Part shown: positions 51,700 through 59,090 of the stretch, piece after piece | How the letters are laid out: every line of letters begins with the position of its first letter | Numbering within the stretch: position 1 is the stretch's first letter | From: Kribbella steppae | GTDB lineage: Bacteria > Actinomycetota > Actinomycetes > Propionibacteriales > Kribbellaceae | Assembly (NCBI RefSeq): GCF_004342025.1 | Contig: NZ_SLWN01000001.1 | Coordinates: forward strand, 727,972 to 791,971 | DNA length: 64,000 nt | Reading direction: 5' to 3' | Notes under the pieces: model-generated | Seen by the model: the letters and a program-made list of their open reading frames with translations, nothing else | What the model was told of the DNA's origin: nothing | The model's database searches: none | Program-made: the position numbers and the translations under genes

Positions 51700-52137
51700 G
51701 CCGCCAGTCTCGCCCCGGAACCGGTCGGCGCGGGTCGTGCAGGTCAAGACCCCCACTCGTGGCGTGGTCGCCCTTCTGATTGACCCCGCCGACCCAGGAC
51801 CGCGAACCCCATCATGCCGCCCCGCCGCGGCGAAGGGATGACAGCAGCCCCCACCAGGACTGCCACCACCGGGACACCGGCCATGACGAGCGCTACGCCC
51901 AACCCATCCGACTCAGCAACGGAGCCCACCGCAAACTCCTTCTCCGCCGCCCACATCGTGCGCCGAACGACGCCGACGTCAAGGCCCTTCGGCCGCTATC
52001 GCGGTCGGGCTACGCCCGAGCCCTGACCCCGACGCCCTACTTCGGCGCGTCCCAAACCTCAGCGGAGAAGCAGAACAACGGTCACCAGCAACTCTTGACC
52101 GGCCCCGCTCCTTCAGGGATGACCTGCGGATCCTGCT
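51700..52137. other. Non-coding right flank of the IS110 element
   Basis: About 440 bases without a credible gene. Part of it should be the right end of the IS. A 70-codon frame on the minus strand (51744-51956) contains a short hydrophobic stretch but no support. The right limit is marked by a 14-nt copy of the tRNA-Ala 3' end. Confidence 0.45.
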
Positions 52138-52151
52138 GGTGGAGCTTAGGG
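52138..52151 (-). repeat. Third, 14-nt copy of the tRNA-Ala 3' end
   Basis: GGTGGAGCTTAGGG is identical to the complement of the acceptor arm of the intact tRNA-Ala gene (GGTGGAGCTTAGGG at 54038-54051) and of the remnant at 49536. It is in the same orientation. It lies directly after the IS110 flank and divides the island into two parts. Confidence 0.6.
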
Positions 52152-52189
52152 CAGGCGGGGTGACCGTGGGGGGCTGCAAGGATGCGGCC

Positions 52190-52882
52190 ATGGAACAGAT
52201 ATTGAGTCGGCAGAAAGCGTCGGAGGCGGTGCAGGACTCTGGGTGGCGCTACTTGCTGGGCACTTTGCGAACGTCGGTCCCGGTCGGGTCGTTGGCTCGG
52301 GCGATCGGCTTGGCAGCGGACGCTGTCGCGGCGTGCGGCGACGACGCCGACCGGCACCTTCGGGTCGATGTCCGCCCCGATCGGGTCGTCTTCACTCTGC
52401 AGTCGTTGGAGCGCGCAGCGGTTACCACCCGGGATGTCGAACTCGCGCTTCGGATCTCTGCCACCGCGGACAGGTCCGGGTTTCTGGCGGAGCCCGAAAT
52501 CGGAACAGGGGCACCGCGATCCGTCCAGATACTGGAGATCGCGATTGATGCACTGGACATTGCCGGGATTCGGGCGTTCTGGAAGGCGGTGCTGGGCTAC
52601 ACCGATGAGGCGGGGGCCGAGGGACCGGAGGATCCGCTCGTCGACCCGGTCGGGCAGGGCCCGGCCATCTGGTTCCAGCAGATGGACCGGGCGCGGTCGC
52701 AGCGCAATCGCATCCACTTCGACATCTGTGTTCCGCATGACGAGGCACCACGGCGCGTCGAGACCGCACTGGCGGCTGGCGGCCGACTTGTGTCCGCGAC
52801 GCGTGCCCCCGCTTTCTGGGTGCTTGCCGACCTGGAGGGGAACGAAGTCTGCGTGACCACATGGCAGGGCCGAGACGGCTGA
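52190..52882 (+). CDS. Pterin-4a-carbinolamine dehydratase-like / VOC domain fusion protein
   Basis: A 230-residue two-domain protein. Residues about 15-98 resemble 4a-hydroxytetrahydrobiopterin dehydratase (ACGDDADRHLRVDVRPDRVVFTLQS with VTTRDVELALRIS), although the usual His-His-Pro core is degenerate. Residues about 115-225 form a VOC/glyoxalase-like domain (IAIDALDIAGIRAFWKAVLGYT; RIHFDICVPHDEAPRRVE; FWVLADLEGNEVCV). The ATG is set where AAGG lies upstream; earlier in-frame codons fall in the tRNA-end repeat. Function unknown; the fusion is known among actinobacterial VOC proteins. Confidence 0.82.
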   Translation: MEQILSRQKASEAVQDSGWRYLLGTLRTSVPVGSLARAIGLAADAVAACGDDADRHLRVDVRPDRVVFTLQSLERAAVTTRDVELALRISATADRSGFLAEPEIGTGAPRSVQILEIAIDALDIAGIRAFWKAVLGYTDEAGAEGPEDPLVDPVGQGPAIWFQQMDRARSQRNRIHFDICVPHDEAPRRVETALAAGGRLVSATRAPAFWVLADLEGNEVCVTTWQGRDG

Positions 52883-52999
52883 AACTTCCGTGCTGACCGA
52901 GGGCGCCGAAGCGATGGACAAGATCCTGTCCCGAAACCGTTAGTCACTCAGTTACTTAATCGGTTGCACGCCACCGAGACGGGGTGTCAGATCCCGGCT

Positions 53000-53866
53000 A
53001 TGACGATTTTGCTGAGTACGCCGACGGCCGACGGGGTGCGCGAGGCTATTGCGGCGCTGCGGGAGTGGCAGCACGACGAAGCGCCGATGCAGCTGCATCC
53101 CGGGGACATCGGCTGGAACTACCGGTTCGGAACGGCCGAGACGGCCGCGGTGGTCCGGACCTGGAGCCGGGACGGACGGATCCTCGCCGTCGGGATGCTG
53201 GATTCGCCGACACTGGTGCGGATGACAGTCGCTCCCGACGCTTTCCAGGACGAGGACTTGGCGCGGCGGCTCGTCGAGGACTTCTCGCTGCCTGAGCGCG
53301 GCGTGCTGCCGGAAGGAGCGGTGTCCATCGAGGCGCCGCAGGGCCTGCTGCTCCACGACCTGTTGACCAAGGAGGGCTGGGGTGTCGACGAGCCGTGGAC
53401 GCCGCTCTTCCGCGACCTCGCCGAAGCGGTGGAGGACCCCGACGTGTGGATCAAGGCGATCGGCCTGGAACAGGCACAGGACTTCGCCGACGTCCTGCGG
53501 TCCGCGTTCAACACCACGAGGCCCACGCGCGAATACCGGCACGAGCTGTCCGCGGGACCGTTCTACGCCGACGCCCGATGCCTGGGTGCTTACGACGACC
53601 AGGGCAACACCGCGGCGGTGGTGACGGTCTGGTCGGCCGGCCCGGGGAAGCCGGGACTGGTCGAGCCGATGGGCGTCCATACGGACCACCGCGGCCGCGG
53701 CTATGGCCGGGCGATCACCGTCGCCGGGGCGGCCGCACTGCGAGAGATGGGCTCGTCGAGCGTGCGCGTGTGCACGCCGAGCTCTAACGTCGGCGGCGTC
53801 GCGACGTACAAGGCGGCCGGGTTCGCGGCGAGGCCGGAGATCGCCGACCGGATCCGGAAGGTCTGA
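53000..53866 (+). CDS. GNAT family N-acetyltransferase
   Basis: A 288-residue protein with a divergent N-terminal half (possibly a decayed GNAT repeat) and a clear C-terminal GNAT domain. The acetyl-CoA loop is VHTDHRGRGYGRAITVAG near residues 220-237 (R-X-X-G-Y-G). It ends with VCTPSSNVGGVATYKAAGF. The ATG lacks a ribosome binding site; CAGATC-like sequence lies about 7-8 nt upstream, consistent with a leaderless transcript. It is the last gene before the tRNA-Ala border of the island. Substrate unknown. Confidence 0.87.
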   Translation: MTILLSTPTADGVREAIAALREWQHDEAPMQLHPGDIGWNYRFGTAETAAVVRTWSRDGRILAVGMLDSPTLVRMTVAPDAFQDEDLARRLVEDFSLPERGVLPEGAVSIEAPQGLLLHDLLTKEGWGVDEPWTPLFRDLAEAVEDPDVWIKAIGLEQAQDFADVLRSAFNTTRPTREYRHELSAGPFYADARCLGAYDDQGNTAAVVTVWSAGPGKPGLVEPMGVHTDHRGRGYGRAITVAGAAALREMGSSSVRVCTPSSNVGGVATYKAAGFAARPEIADRIRKV

Positions 53867-53998
53867 CGTCGGGGTCTCCGGACCATCTACCATGCCGCAG
53901 CACCACGTACGGCGGCCGTGCGCGGCAGCACCTCTCTGCCGCGCACGACGTGCTCTGCTCTCGACTCGATCGAACAGCCACTAGTCAGGTCATGCAAA

Positions 53999-54028
53999 AG
54001 GCCGGTGTCCCGAGTGGGAAACCGGCCT
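53999..54028 (-). terminator. tRNA-Ala transcription terminator
   Basis: Read on the minus strand, AGGCCGGT and ACCGGCCT form an 8-bp stem followed by TTTTGC, beginning 11 bases after the tRNA 3' end. A near-identical hairpin without a tRNA is found at 45856-45889. Confidence 0.75.
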
Positions 54029-54039
54029 CTGAGCTGCGG

Positions 54040-54112
54040 TGGAGCTTAGGGGATTCGAACCCCTGACCTCTTCCATGCCATGGAAGCGCGCTACCAACTG
54101 CGCCAAAGCCCC
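54040..54112 (-). tRNA. tRNA-Ala (anticodon GGC)
   Basis: A 73-nt cloverleaf. The acceptor stem GGGGCTT pairs with AAGCTCC, allowing one G-U. The D arm reads GGCGCAGTTGGTAGCGC. The anticodon stem CTTCC/GGAAG encloses ATGGCAT, giving anticodon GGC. The T arm is CAGGGGTTCGAATCCCCT-like. CCA is not encoded. A terminator hairpin follows. The 3' half is repeated at 49538-49582, marking it as an integration target. Confidence 0.95.
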
Positions 54113-54363
54113 GCGGTGTCTTGCGACTCCGGAAGTTTAGCGGATGAGTGGCGTCAAAGAAAAATCGGGTGGGGCCCCTCCACGGCAGTCGCCGGAGGCG
54201 GCCAGAAGACCTCCCGCGAAGCACCGACGTTGCCTTCAGTCACCCCTCCCAGTGCGCCCACTGGCCTCCCCAGGAGAGCCACCGAACACAGCGTGCCGGA
54301 CAACGGTTCTCGGCTGCCGCCGGAGGCGGCGCGAAGAAGAGCCGCCGTGGAGCAGGTGTCGTT

Positions 54364-55011
54364 TCAGCGTTGGGGGTCGTCGCTCATGACGGGTTCGGGG
54401 AGGGAACCGGCGTTCCATTCTTCGATGCGCCAACGGTGGTTGCGGCTGGGGAGCAGGGACACCCAGTTGCAGTTGGAGAGACCGCCGAAGGCGGGCCAAT
54501 GGTCCTGGGGGATGCCGAGGAAGAGGCAGATGCCGACGCGGGCGGCCAGGCCGTGGGTGGCGACGACGATGGTGTCTTCCGAGGTGCCCTGGGAGGCGAC
54601 CCGGCCGAGGGCCTCGGAGAAGCGGAGGGCGACTTCTTCGACGGTTTCGCCGGCGGTGCCGCGGCGCTGGGGTTCGCCGGAGCGGATGCGGGCGGCGGCC
54701 TCGGGGTGGATGGCGGCGAGTTCGGCCATGGTCATGCCGGCCCAGTCGTCGACGTCGATCTCGCGGAGCGCTTCGTCGTACTCGATCTTCAACCCGGTGA
54801 GCGCGGCCAGTTCACGAGCGGTGGCGGCGGCGCGCTGGAGGTCGCTGGCGAAGAGGCGCGTCGGAGCCAACGATGCCAGCCGAGCGGCCGCGGCCTGGGC
54901 CTGGGAGACGCCGACGTCGTCGAGCGGGATGTCGGCCTGGCCCTGGATCTTGTCCTGCAGATTCCACTCGGTCCGGCCGTGACGCCAGACGATCAGACGG
55001 CCGGCGCTCAT
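54364..55011 (-). CDS. Histidine phosphatase (phosphoglycerate mutase-like) family protein
   Basis: A 215-residue branch 1 histidine phosphatase. The catalytic RHG motif is in IVWRHGRTEWN near residues 8-18, with the second histidine in VVATHGLAARVG near 150. It is the third gene of the conserved nadD-rsfS-phosphatase operon and its ATG overlaps the rsfS stop. Annotation as phosphoglycerate mutase is common but unlikely; a phosphatase for a small metabolite is the better guess. A GCCGCC/GGCGGC hairpin at 54316-54330 lies downstream and may end the operon. Confidence 0.92.
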   Translation of the reverse strand: MSAGRLIVWRHGRTEWNLQDKIQGQADIPLDDVGVSQAQAAAARLASLAPTRLFASDLQRAAATARELAALTGLKIEYDEALREIDVDDWAGMTMAELAAIHPEAAARIRSGEPQRRGTAGETVEEVALRFSEALGRVASQGTSEDTIVVATHGLAARVGICLFLGIPQDHWPAFGGLSNCNWVSLLPSRNHRWRIEEWNAGSLPEPVMSDDPQR

Positions 55012-55391
55012 TCGGCGGCGGAACCAGGGACCGGCGACGGCAAGGCGATCGTCGGGCAGTCGCGCCAGAGCCGCTCGAGGGAGTAGAAGCTGCGCTCCTC
55101 GGAGTGCTGGACGTGGATGACGATCTCGAGGTAGTCGAGCAGCACCCAGCGGCCTTCGCGGGCGCCTTCACGGCGGACCGGCTTGGCGTCGAAGTCGACC
55201 CGGAGCTTCTCCTCGACCGCGTCGACGATGGCGCGGACCTGGCGGTCGTTCGAGGCGGACGCGACCAGGAAGGCGTCGGTGATGGCGAGCTGCTCGGACA
55301 CGTCGAAGGCGAGGACGTTCTCGGCCTTCTTGTCGTGGGCAGCTTCCGCCGCCGCGGTGAGCAGCTCGATGGCACGTTCGCTGGCTGGCAT
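55008..55391 (-). CDS. rsfS: Ribosome silencing factor RsfS
   Basis: A 127-residue RsfS/Iojap family protein, which binds ribosomal protein uL14 and blocks subunit joining under starvation. The family core is clear: AENVLAFDVSEQLAITDAFLVASASNDRQVRAIVDAVEE (in parts) and GRWVLLDYLEIVIHVQHSEERSFYSLERLW. The ATG giving MPASERAIELL has AAGGA 8 nt upstream; an upstream alternative would extend into the nadD end. Lies between nadD and the histidine phosphatase gene. Confidence 0.95.
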   Translation of the reverse strand: MPASERAIELLTAAAEAAHDKKAENVLAFDVSEQLAITDAFLVASASNDRQVRAIVDAVEEKLRVDFDAKPVRREGAREGRWVLLDYLEIVIHVQHSEERSFYSLERLWRDCPTIALPSPVPGSAAE

Positions 55392-55401
55392 GTAGTTCCT
55401 T

Positions 55402-56013
55402 CTAACGGTTGGTGTAGAGCTCACGCTTGGCGATGTACTGGACGATGCCGTCCGGGACGAGGTACCAGGTCGGATTCCCCTTCGCGACCCGCTCCCGGCA
55501 CTCGGTCGACGAGATCGCCAGCGCGGGTACCTCGAGCAGGGTGATCCGATCCATCGGCAGCTTGTCGAGCGGCAGTTCGAGACCCTCGGTGCCGGGCCGG
55601 GTACAGCCGACGAACTGGGCCAGTTTGAACGTCTCGTCCACGTCGCGCCAGGTCAGGATCTGGGCGAGCGCGTCGGCGCCGGTGATGAAGAACAGCTCGG
55701 CGTCCGGGTACAGCTTGGACAGATCGCGCAGGGTGTCGATCGTGTACGTCGGCCCGGGCCGGTCGATGTCGACCCGGCTGACCGAGAACCGGGGGTTCGA
55801 CGCGGTGGCGATGACCGTCATCAGGTAGCGGTCCTCGGGCGGCGAGACCTTCCGCTCGGATTTCTGCCACGGCTGGCCGGTCGGGACGAAGATCACCTCG
55901 TCCAGGTCGAAGTACGACTGCACCTCGCTGGCCGCGACCAGGTGCCCGTGGTGGATCGGGTCGAACGTGCCGCCCATCACGCCAAGGCGCCGTACCCGCT
56001 CCACAGATGCCAC
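55402..56013 (-). CDS. nadD: Nicotinate-nucleotide adenylyltransferase
   Basis: A 203-residue enzyme that converts nicotinate mononucleotide and ATP into deamido-NAD in the cytoplasm. The nucleotidyltransferase motif [12 protein letters not shown] is at residues 14-25, and the second motif [10 protein letters not shown] is near residue 171. The start is a GTG ([15 protein letters not shown]). It begins the operon continuing into rsfS and the phosphatase, with a small membrane protein gene 21 bases upstream. Confidence 0.95.
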   Translation of the reverse strand: MASVERVRRLGVMGGTFDPIHHGHLVAASEVQSYFDLDEVIFVPTGQPWQKSERKVSPPEDRYLMTVIATASNPRFSVSRVDIDRPGPTYTIDTLRDLSKLYPDAELFFITGADALAQILTWRDVDETFKLAQFVGCTRPGTEGLELPLDKLPMDRITLLEVPALAISSTECRERVAKGNPTWYLVPDGIVQYIAKRELYTNR

Positions 56014-56034
56014 GTCAGCCCTTCGTCAAGCCGC

Positions 56035-56193
56035 TCAGCTGTGCGGCCGGCCGTTGCCCATGATGACTGTGATGACGAGGAGCAGGACGAGCACGAACAG
56101 GGAGAACCCGCCGTACCACCACGGCGAGATGTGCGACGCCTCGGAGCCGGCCTCTTCGACAGCCGCGAGCAGCGGCAGCAGGTGCGTTTGCAT
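56035..56193 (-). CDS. Small single-pass membrane protein (52 aa)
   Basis: The frame MQTHLLPLLAAVEEAGSEAS continues through a tryptophan-flanked membrane helix (WWYGGFSLFVLVLLLVITVI, about residues 25-44) to a short basic tail. Codon use is typical of real genes here. TAGGCT ends 7 nt before the ATG, so the transcript is probably leaderless. Its stop lies 21 bases before nadD, and it may be the first gene of that operon. Small membrane proteins at this position are known in actinobacteria; function unknown. Confidence 0.75.
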   Translation of the reverse strand: MQTHLLPLLAAVEEAGSEASHISPWWYGGFSLFVLVLLLVITVIMGNGRPHS

Positions 56194-56270
56194 GACGCAG
56201 AGCCTATCTCGTGATCACCGACACGAGCGCGACCGGGCGCCCGGGCGGGCTACCGGTCGCGCGCATTGGG

Positions 56271-56399
56271 TCAGCTGTGGCGGATGTAACGGGTCAGCAG
56301 CCGGCGCCAGGCGGACGGTGCGGCGTGGGCGCGCTGGTACTGCGCGGCGACGCGATGCAGCTCGTCGATATGGGCACGGGCGACTTCGGGGGTGATCAT
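56271..56399 (-). CDS. Small hypothetical protein (42 aa)
   Basis: The frame begins MITPEVARAHIDELHRVAAQ and is entirely helical and basic (WRRLLTRYIRHS at the end). GAAGGA lies about 5 nt before the ATG, and the codons look coding. It diverges from the Lrp-type gene. There is no known domain. Confidence 0.6.
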   Translation of the reverse strand: MITPEVARAHIDELHRVAAQYQRAHAAPSAWRRLLTRYIRHS

Positions 56400-56542
56400 G
56401 ATTCCTTCACTGGGTTGATACGACGGTCTCGGGACGGACGATCCCGACATCACAGATTCTACGACGAACGTGCAGGCTATACAAACGAATTAAAGGTAGG
56501 CTAGGCCGCAGACCTTTGAATCTGTGGTGAACGGGGAGGTTC

Positions 56543-57004
56543 GTGCCGATGGACGCAATCGACCGCCAGCTGATCGAGGCACTCCGGGAGAACGGCCGGT
56601 CCAGCTGGGCCGAGCTCGGTCGCGTGGTCGGCTTGTCCGGCCCGAGCGTCCAGGAACGGGTCCGCCGGCTCGAGGAGCGCGGCGTGCTGCTCGGGTACCG
56701 GGCGGTGGTGGCGCCGGACCAGGTCGGGCTCGGCACCAGCGCGTTGATCGGGCTGTTCCAGCGCGACGACGTGGAGACCGACGACATCGTCGACCAGGTC
56801 CGCGAGATCGTCGCGGTCGAGGACTGCTGGTTCGTGGCCGGCGACCAGGAACTCGTGGTGAAGGTCCGCGTACCCGACGTCACCCAACTCGAGGCGGTCG
56901 TGGGTTCATTGCGCCGCGTCAACGGTGTGGTCCGCACCCGGACGACGGTCGTCCTGTCGACCCGCTGGGAGAGCCGCCCGGCGCCGCTCCCCGACCAGGA
57001 TTAG
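56543..57004 (+). CDS. Lrp/AsnC family transcriptional regulator
   Basis: A 153-residue regulator. The N-terminal winged helix (DAIDRQLIEALRENGRSSWAELGRVVGLSGPSVQERVRRLE, in parts, residues 4-43) is followed by the RAM ligand-binding domain (about 65-145; VEDCWFVAGDQELVVKVRV). The GTG has GGGAGG 4 nt upstream. The last 99 bases overlap the 3' end of a convergent MFS gene, so transcripts are antisense to each other there. An amino acid ligand and export or metabolism targets are the usual expectation. Confidence 0.93.
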   Translation: MPMDAIDRQLIEALRENGRSSWAELGRVVGLSGPSVQERVRRLEERGVLLGYRAVVAPDQVGLGTSALIGLFQRDDVETDDIVDQVREIVAVEDCWFVAGDQELVVKVRVPDVTQLEAVVGSLRRVNGVVRTRTTVVLSTRWESRPAPLPDQD

Positions 57005-58129
57005 TACGACGCCTGCCGCAAGTGCGAGCGCGGCAGCGACCGGAAAGAGCAACCCCGGCGCATGTTGATACGCCGATCCACCGAGAGCAGGCGCGAGGAA
57101 CATGCCGCTGATCGACGCGGCGGCGTACAGACTCGAATACCTGCCGACCATCCCGATCGGCGCCGCGTCGGCGACGTGAGCGGTGGCCGTCGGCTTGTAG
57201 AGCATCTCCCCCGCCGTGATCACCACGATCGCAACCGTCGCCCCGGCCAACGCCGGCCAGATGCCGAGCACCGCCAACCCCGCCCCCACCAGCGCGAATC
57301 CCACCGCGATCACGCGCAAGGCCCGATGACCTCGCAGCCGTACGGCGAGCGGCGCCTCACAGCAGACGATTACCACCGAGCTCAACCCGATCAGTACGCC
57401 GTACGCGACCGCAGGCGACCCGGCATCCCGCAACAACAGCGGCATCGTCGCGAACACCTGCCGATACACCGTGTCCACCACCACGATCGTTGCCAGCAGC
57501 ACCACCACGGACCGGTCCCGCACCAACGCCCGCCACATCCCTGCCGACGCGACAGCGACGGTACGACGCCCAGCCGGCACCCACCGCCACACGATCGCCG
57601 CGAGCACCAGACTCGACACCGCATCCAGGACGAAGACCAGCGAGAAGTCGTACGCCGCCAGCAGTCCGCCGAGCGGAGGCCCGATGGTGAAGCCGGCGTT
57701 GCTCGCCGTACGCGACAACGCGATGCCCTCCCGCCGACGCTCATCCGGCAGCGCGGTGGCGACCAGCGCACTCAGATTGGGCCGACTCGCTCCCCCGAAG
57801 AGCCCAGCCACTCCAGCCACAACTCCAAGACCAGCAGGGGGCACGACAGGCATCGCCACACACGCCACCGCCCACAACAACTGACTGGCCACCGCGGCTG
57901 ACCGAAGGCCGAAGCGATCACCGAACCAGCCACCACCCAGATTCCCGCCGAGCAACCCCACGCCGTAGGCCGCCGCCGCGAAGCCGGCCTGTTGCGCGGA
58001 CATCCCGCGGTCCTCGACCAGGTAGAGCGTCAGGTAGATCCACGCCAGCGCCCCTGCGGAGCTGACCAACTGACCGAGCATCACCGCCTTGAGCCAGCCC
58101 GGCAGTTCCGCGATCCGTCGCCAGTACAT
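56906..58129 (-). CDS. MFS transporter
   Basis: A 407-residue major facilitator with 12 predicted helices. Motif A is visible in GGGWFGDRFGLRSAAVASQ near residues 65-83. The C-terminal 30 residues (ERRRAALPAGRQDDRRPGADHTVDAAQ in parts) are hydrophilic and coincide with the overlap with the Lrp gene; they look like a read-through extension formed in the antisense of that gene. It diverges from the HxlR-type regulator across a perfect palindrome and is probably repressed by it. The substrate is unknown. Confidence 0.9.
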   Translation of the reverse strand: MYWRRIAELPGWLKAVMLGQLVSSAGALAWIYLTLYLVEDRGMSAQQAGFAAAAYGVGLLGGNLGGGWFGDRFGLRSAAVASQLLWAVACVAMPVVPPAGLGVVAGVAGLFGGASRPNLSALVATALPDERRREGIALSRTASNAGFTIGPPLGGLLAAYDFSLVFVLDAVSSLVLAAIVWRWVPAGRRTVAVASAGMWRALVRDRSVVVLLATIVVVDTVYRQVFATMPLLLRDAGSPAVAYGVLIGLSSVVIVCCEAPLAVRLRGHRALRVIAVGFALVGAGLAVLGIWPALAGATVAIVVITAGEMLYKPTATAHVADAAPIGMVGRYSSLYAAASISGMFLAPALGGSAYQHAPGLLFPVAAALALAAGVVLILVGERRRAALPAGRQDDRRPGADHTVDAAQ

Positions 58130-58148
58130 GGCACCCCCAGGTAGAGTG

Positions 58149-58165
58149 AGTTCCTAATAGGAACT
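58149..58165. promoter_or_regulatory. Operator between MFS gene and HxlR-type regulator
   Basis: The 17-bp perfect palindrome AGTTCCTA-A-TAGGAACT lies 20 bases before the MFS start and about 44 bases before the regulator start. It is the obvious binding site for the HxlR-type protein encoded next to it. Confidence 0.75.
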
Positions 58166-58208
58166 TAGTTGCCGGGCTAGCGTGGTGGCAACCGGATTGG
58201 GGGTCGAC

Positions 58209-59090
58209 GTGCGGCGGAGCAGCTTCGAACCCGAGCCGGACTGTGCGATCGCGCAGTCCCTCGGTGTGATCGGCGACGGCTGGGAACTGCTGATCGTCCG
58301 CGACCTGGCCCGCGGCCTCGATCGCTTCGACCAACTCGCGGAGTCGCTGCACATCTCCCGCAAGATCCTGACCGAGCGACTGACCGGCCTGCTCGACAGC
58401 GGGATCGTCGAACGGTCGGCGTACCAGGACCGCCCGACCCGCTACGCCTACCGCCTCACTCCACGCGGCCGCGCGCTGCTGCCCGTGCTGGTCGCGCTCC
58501 AGGACTGGGGCGACCGCTGGCTCCTCGGCGACGGCTCACTCACCGGCACCAACGCGGATGACGAACCGCCTGCGCAGCGACTCCACCAACTCGTCGGCCA
58601 CCGGGTACCCGGGATCGAACTGCCTTCCACAGCCGGTACGACGCTCGACGTGGTGGACGCGGACGCCCGGGCAACCGTGCTGTTCGGGTATCCGGCAACC
58701 GGCCGGCCGACCCCGCTGCCGGACGGCTGGAGCGAGATCGCCGGCGCCAGCGGGTGCACCTTGGAGAACCGCCTCTTCGCCGCGCGGTACGACGAGTTCG
58801 CCGCCGAACGGATCGCGGTCCGCGGCGTCAGCACCCAGCGCCCGGACGAGCAGCGAGCCTTCGCAGCGTCCGAGGAGATAGCGCACACGCTCCTGTCCGA
58901 CCTGGATCTGGAGCTGGCCGCCGCACTTCGGCTGCCGACCTTCCGCGCCGGCGGTTACGAACGCTTGAAGCGAGTCGTGCTCGTGGTCGGTCAGGACCGC
59001 GTCGTACAGGCAGTCCGCTATCCCGTCACCGATATCGCAGAAGCCGTCGACTGGGCCTACCAAACGGCCATCAAGACAAGAACGCCTTGA
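58209..59090 (+). CDS. HxlR-type winged helix regulator fused to a peroxiredoxin-like domain
   Basis: A 293-residue fusion. Residues 1-105 are an HxlR winged helix with the redox-sensitive-type cysteine in PDCAIAQSLGVIGDGWELLIVRDL (residue 12; sequence read in parts). Residues about 135-285 look like a BCP/AhpC-type peroxiredoxin: ARATVLFGYPATGRP, then SGCTLENRLFAARYDEF with the peroxidatic-type GCT cysteine, VRGVSTQRPDEQRAF, LLSDLDLELAAALRLPTF and VLVVGQDRVVQAVRYP. The GTG chosen has GGGGG 6 nt upstream. A regulator carrying its own thiol-peroxidase domain suggests direct peroxide or electrophile sensing. Its 3' end overlaps the convergent hydrolase gene by 20 bases. Confidence 0.85.
   Translation: MRRSSFEPEPDCAIAQSLGVIGDGWELLIVRDLARGLDRFDQLAESLHISRKILTERLTGLLDSGIVERSAYQDRPTRYAYRLTPRGRALLPVLVALQDWGDRWLLGDGSLTGTNADDEPPAQRLHQLVGHRVPGIELPSTAGTTLDVVDADARATVLFGYPATGRPTPLPDGWSEIAGASGCTLENRLFAARYDEFAAERIAVRGVSTQRPDEQRAFAASEEIAHTLLSDLDLELAAALRLPTFRAGGYERLKRVVLVVGQDRVVQAVRYPVTDIAEAVDWAYQTAIKTRTP

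Noticed and set aside
51744..51956. 70-codon minus-strand frame with a hydrophobic stretch
   Set aside because: No ribosome binding site or family; it lies in the presumed non-coding right end of the IS110 element.
54364..55011. Calling this gene gpm (glycolytic phosphoglycerate mutase)
   Set aside because: Position after rsfS and sequence type fit a general histidine phosphatase; glycolytic activity is not supported.
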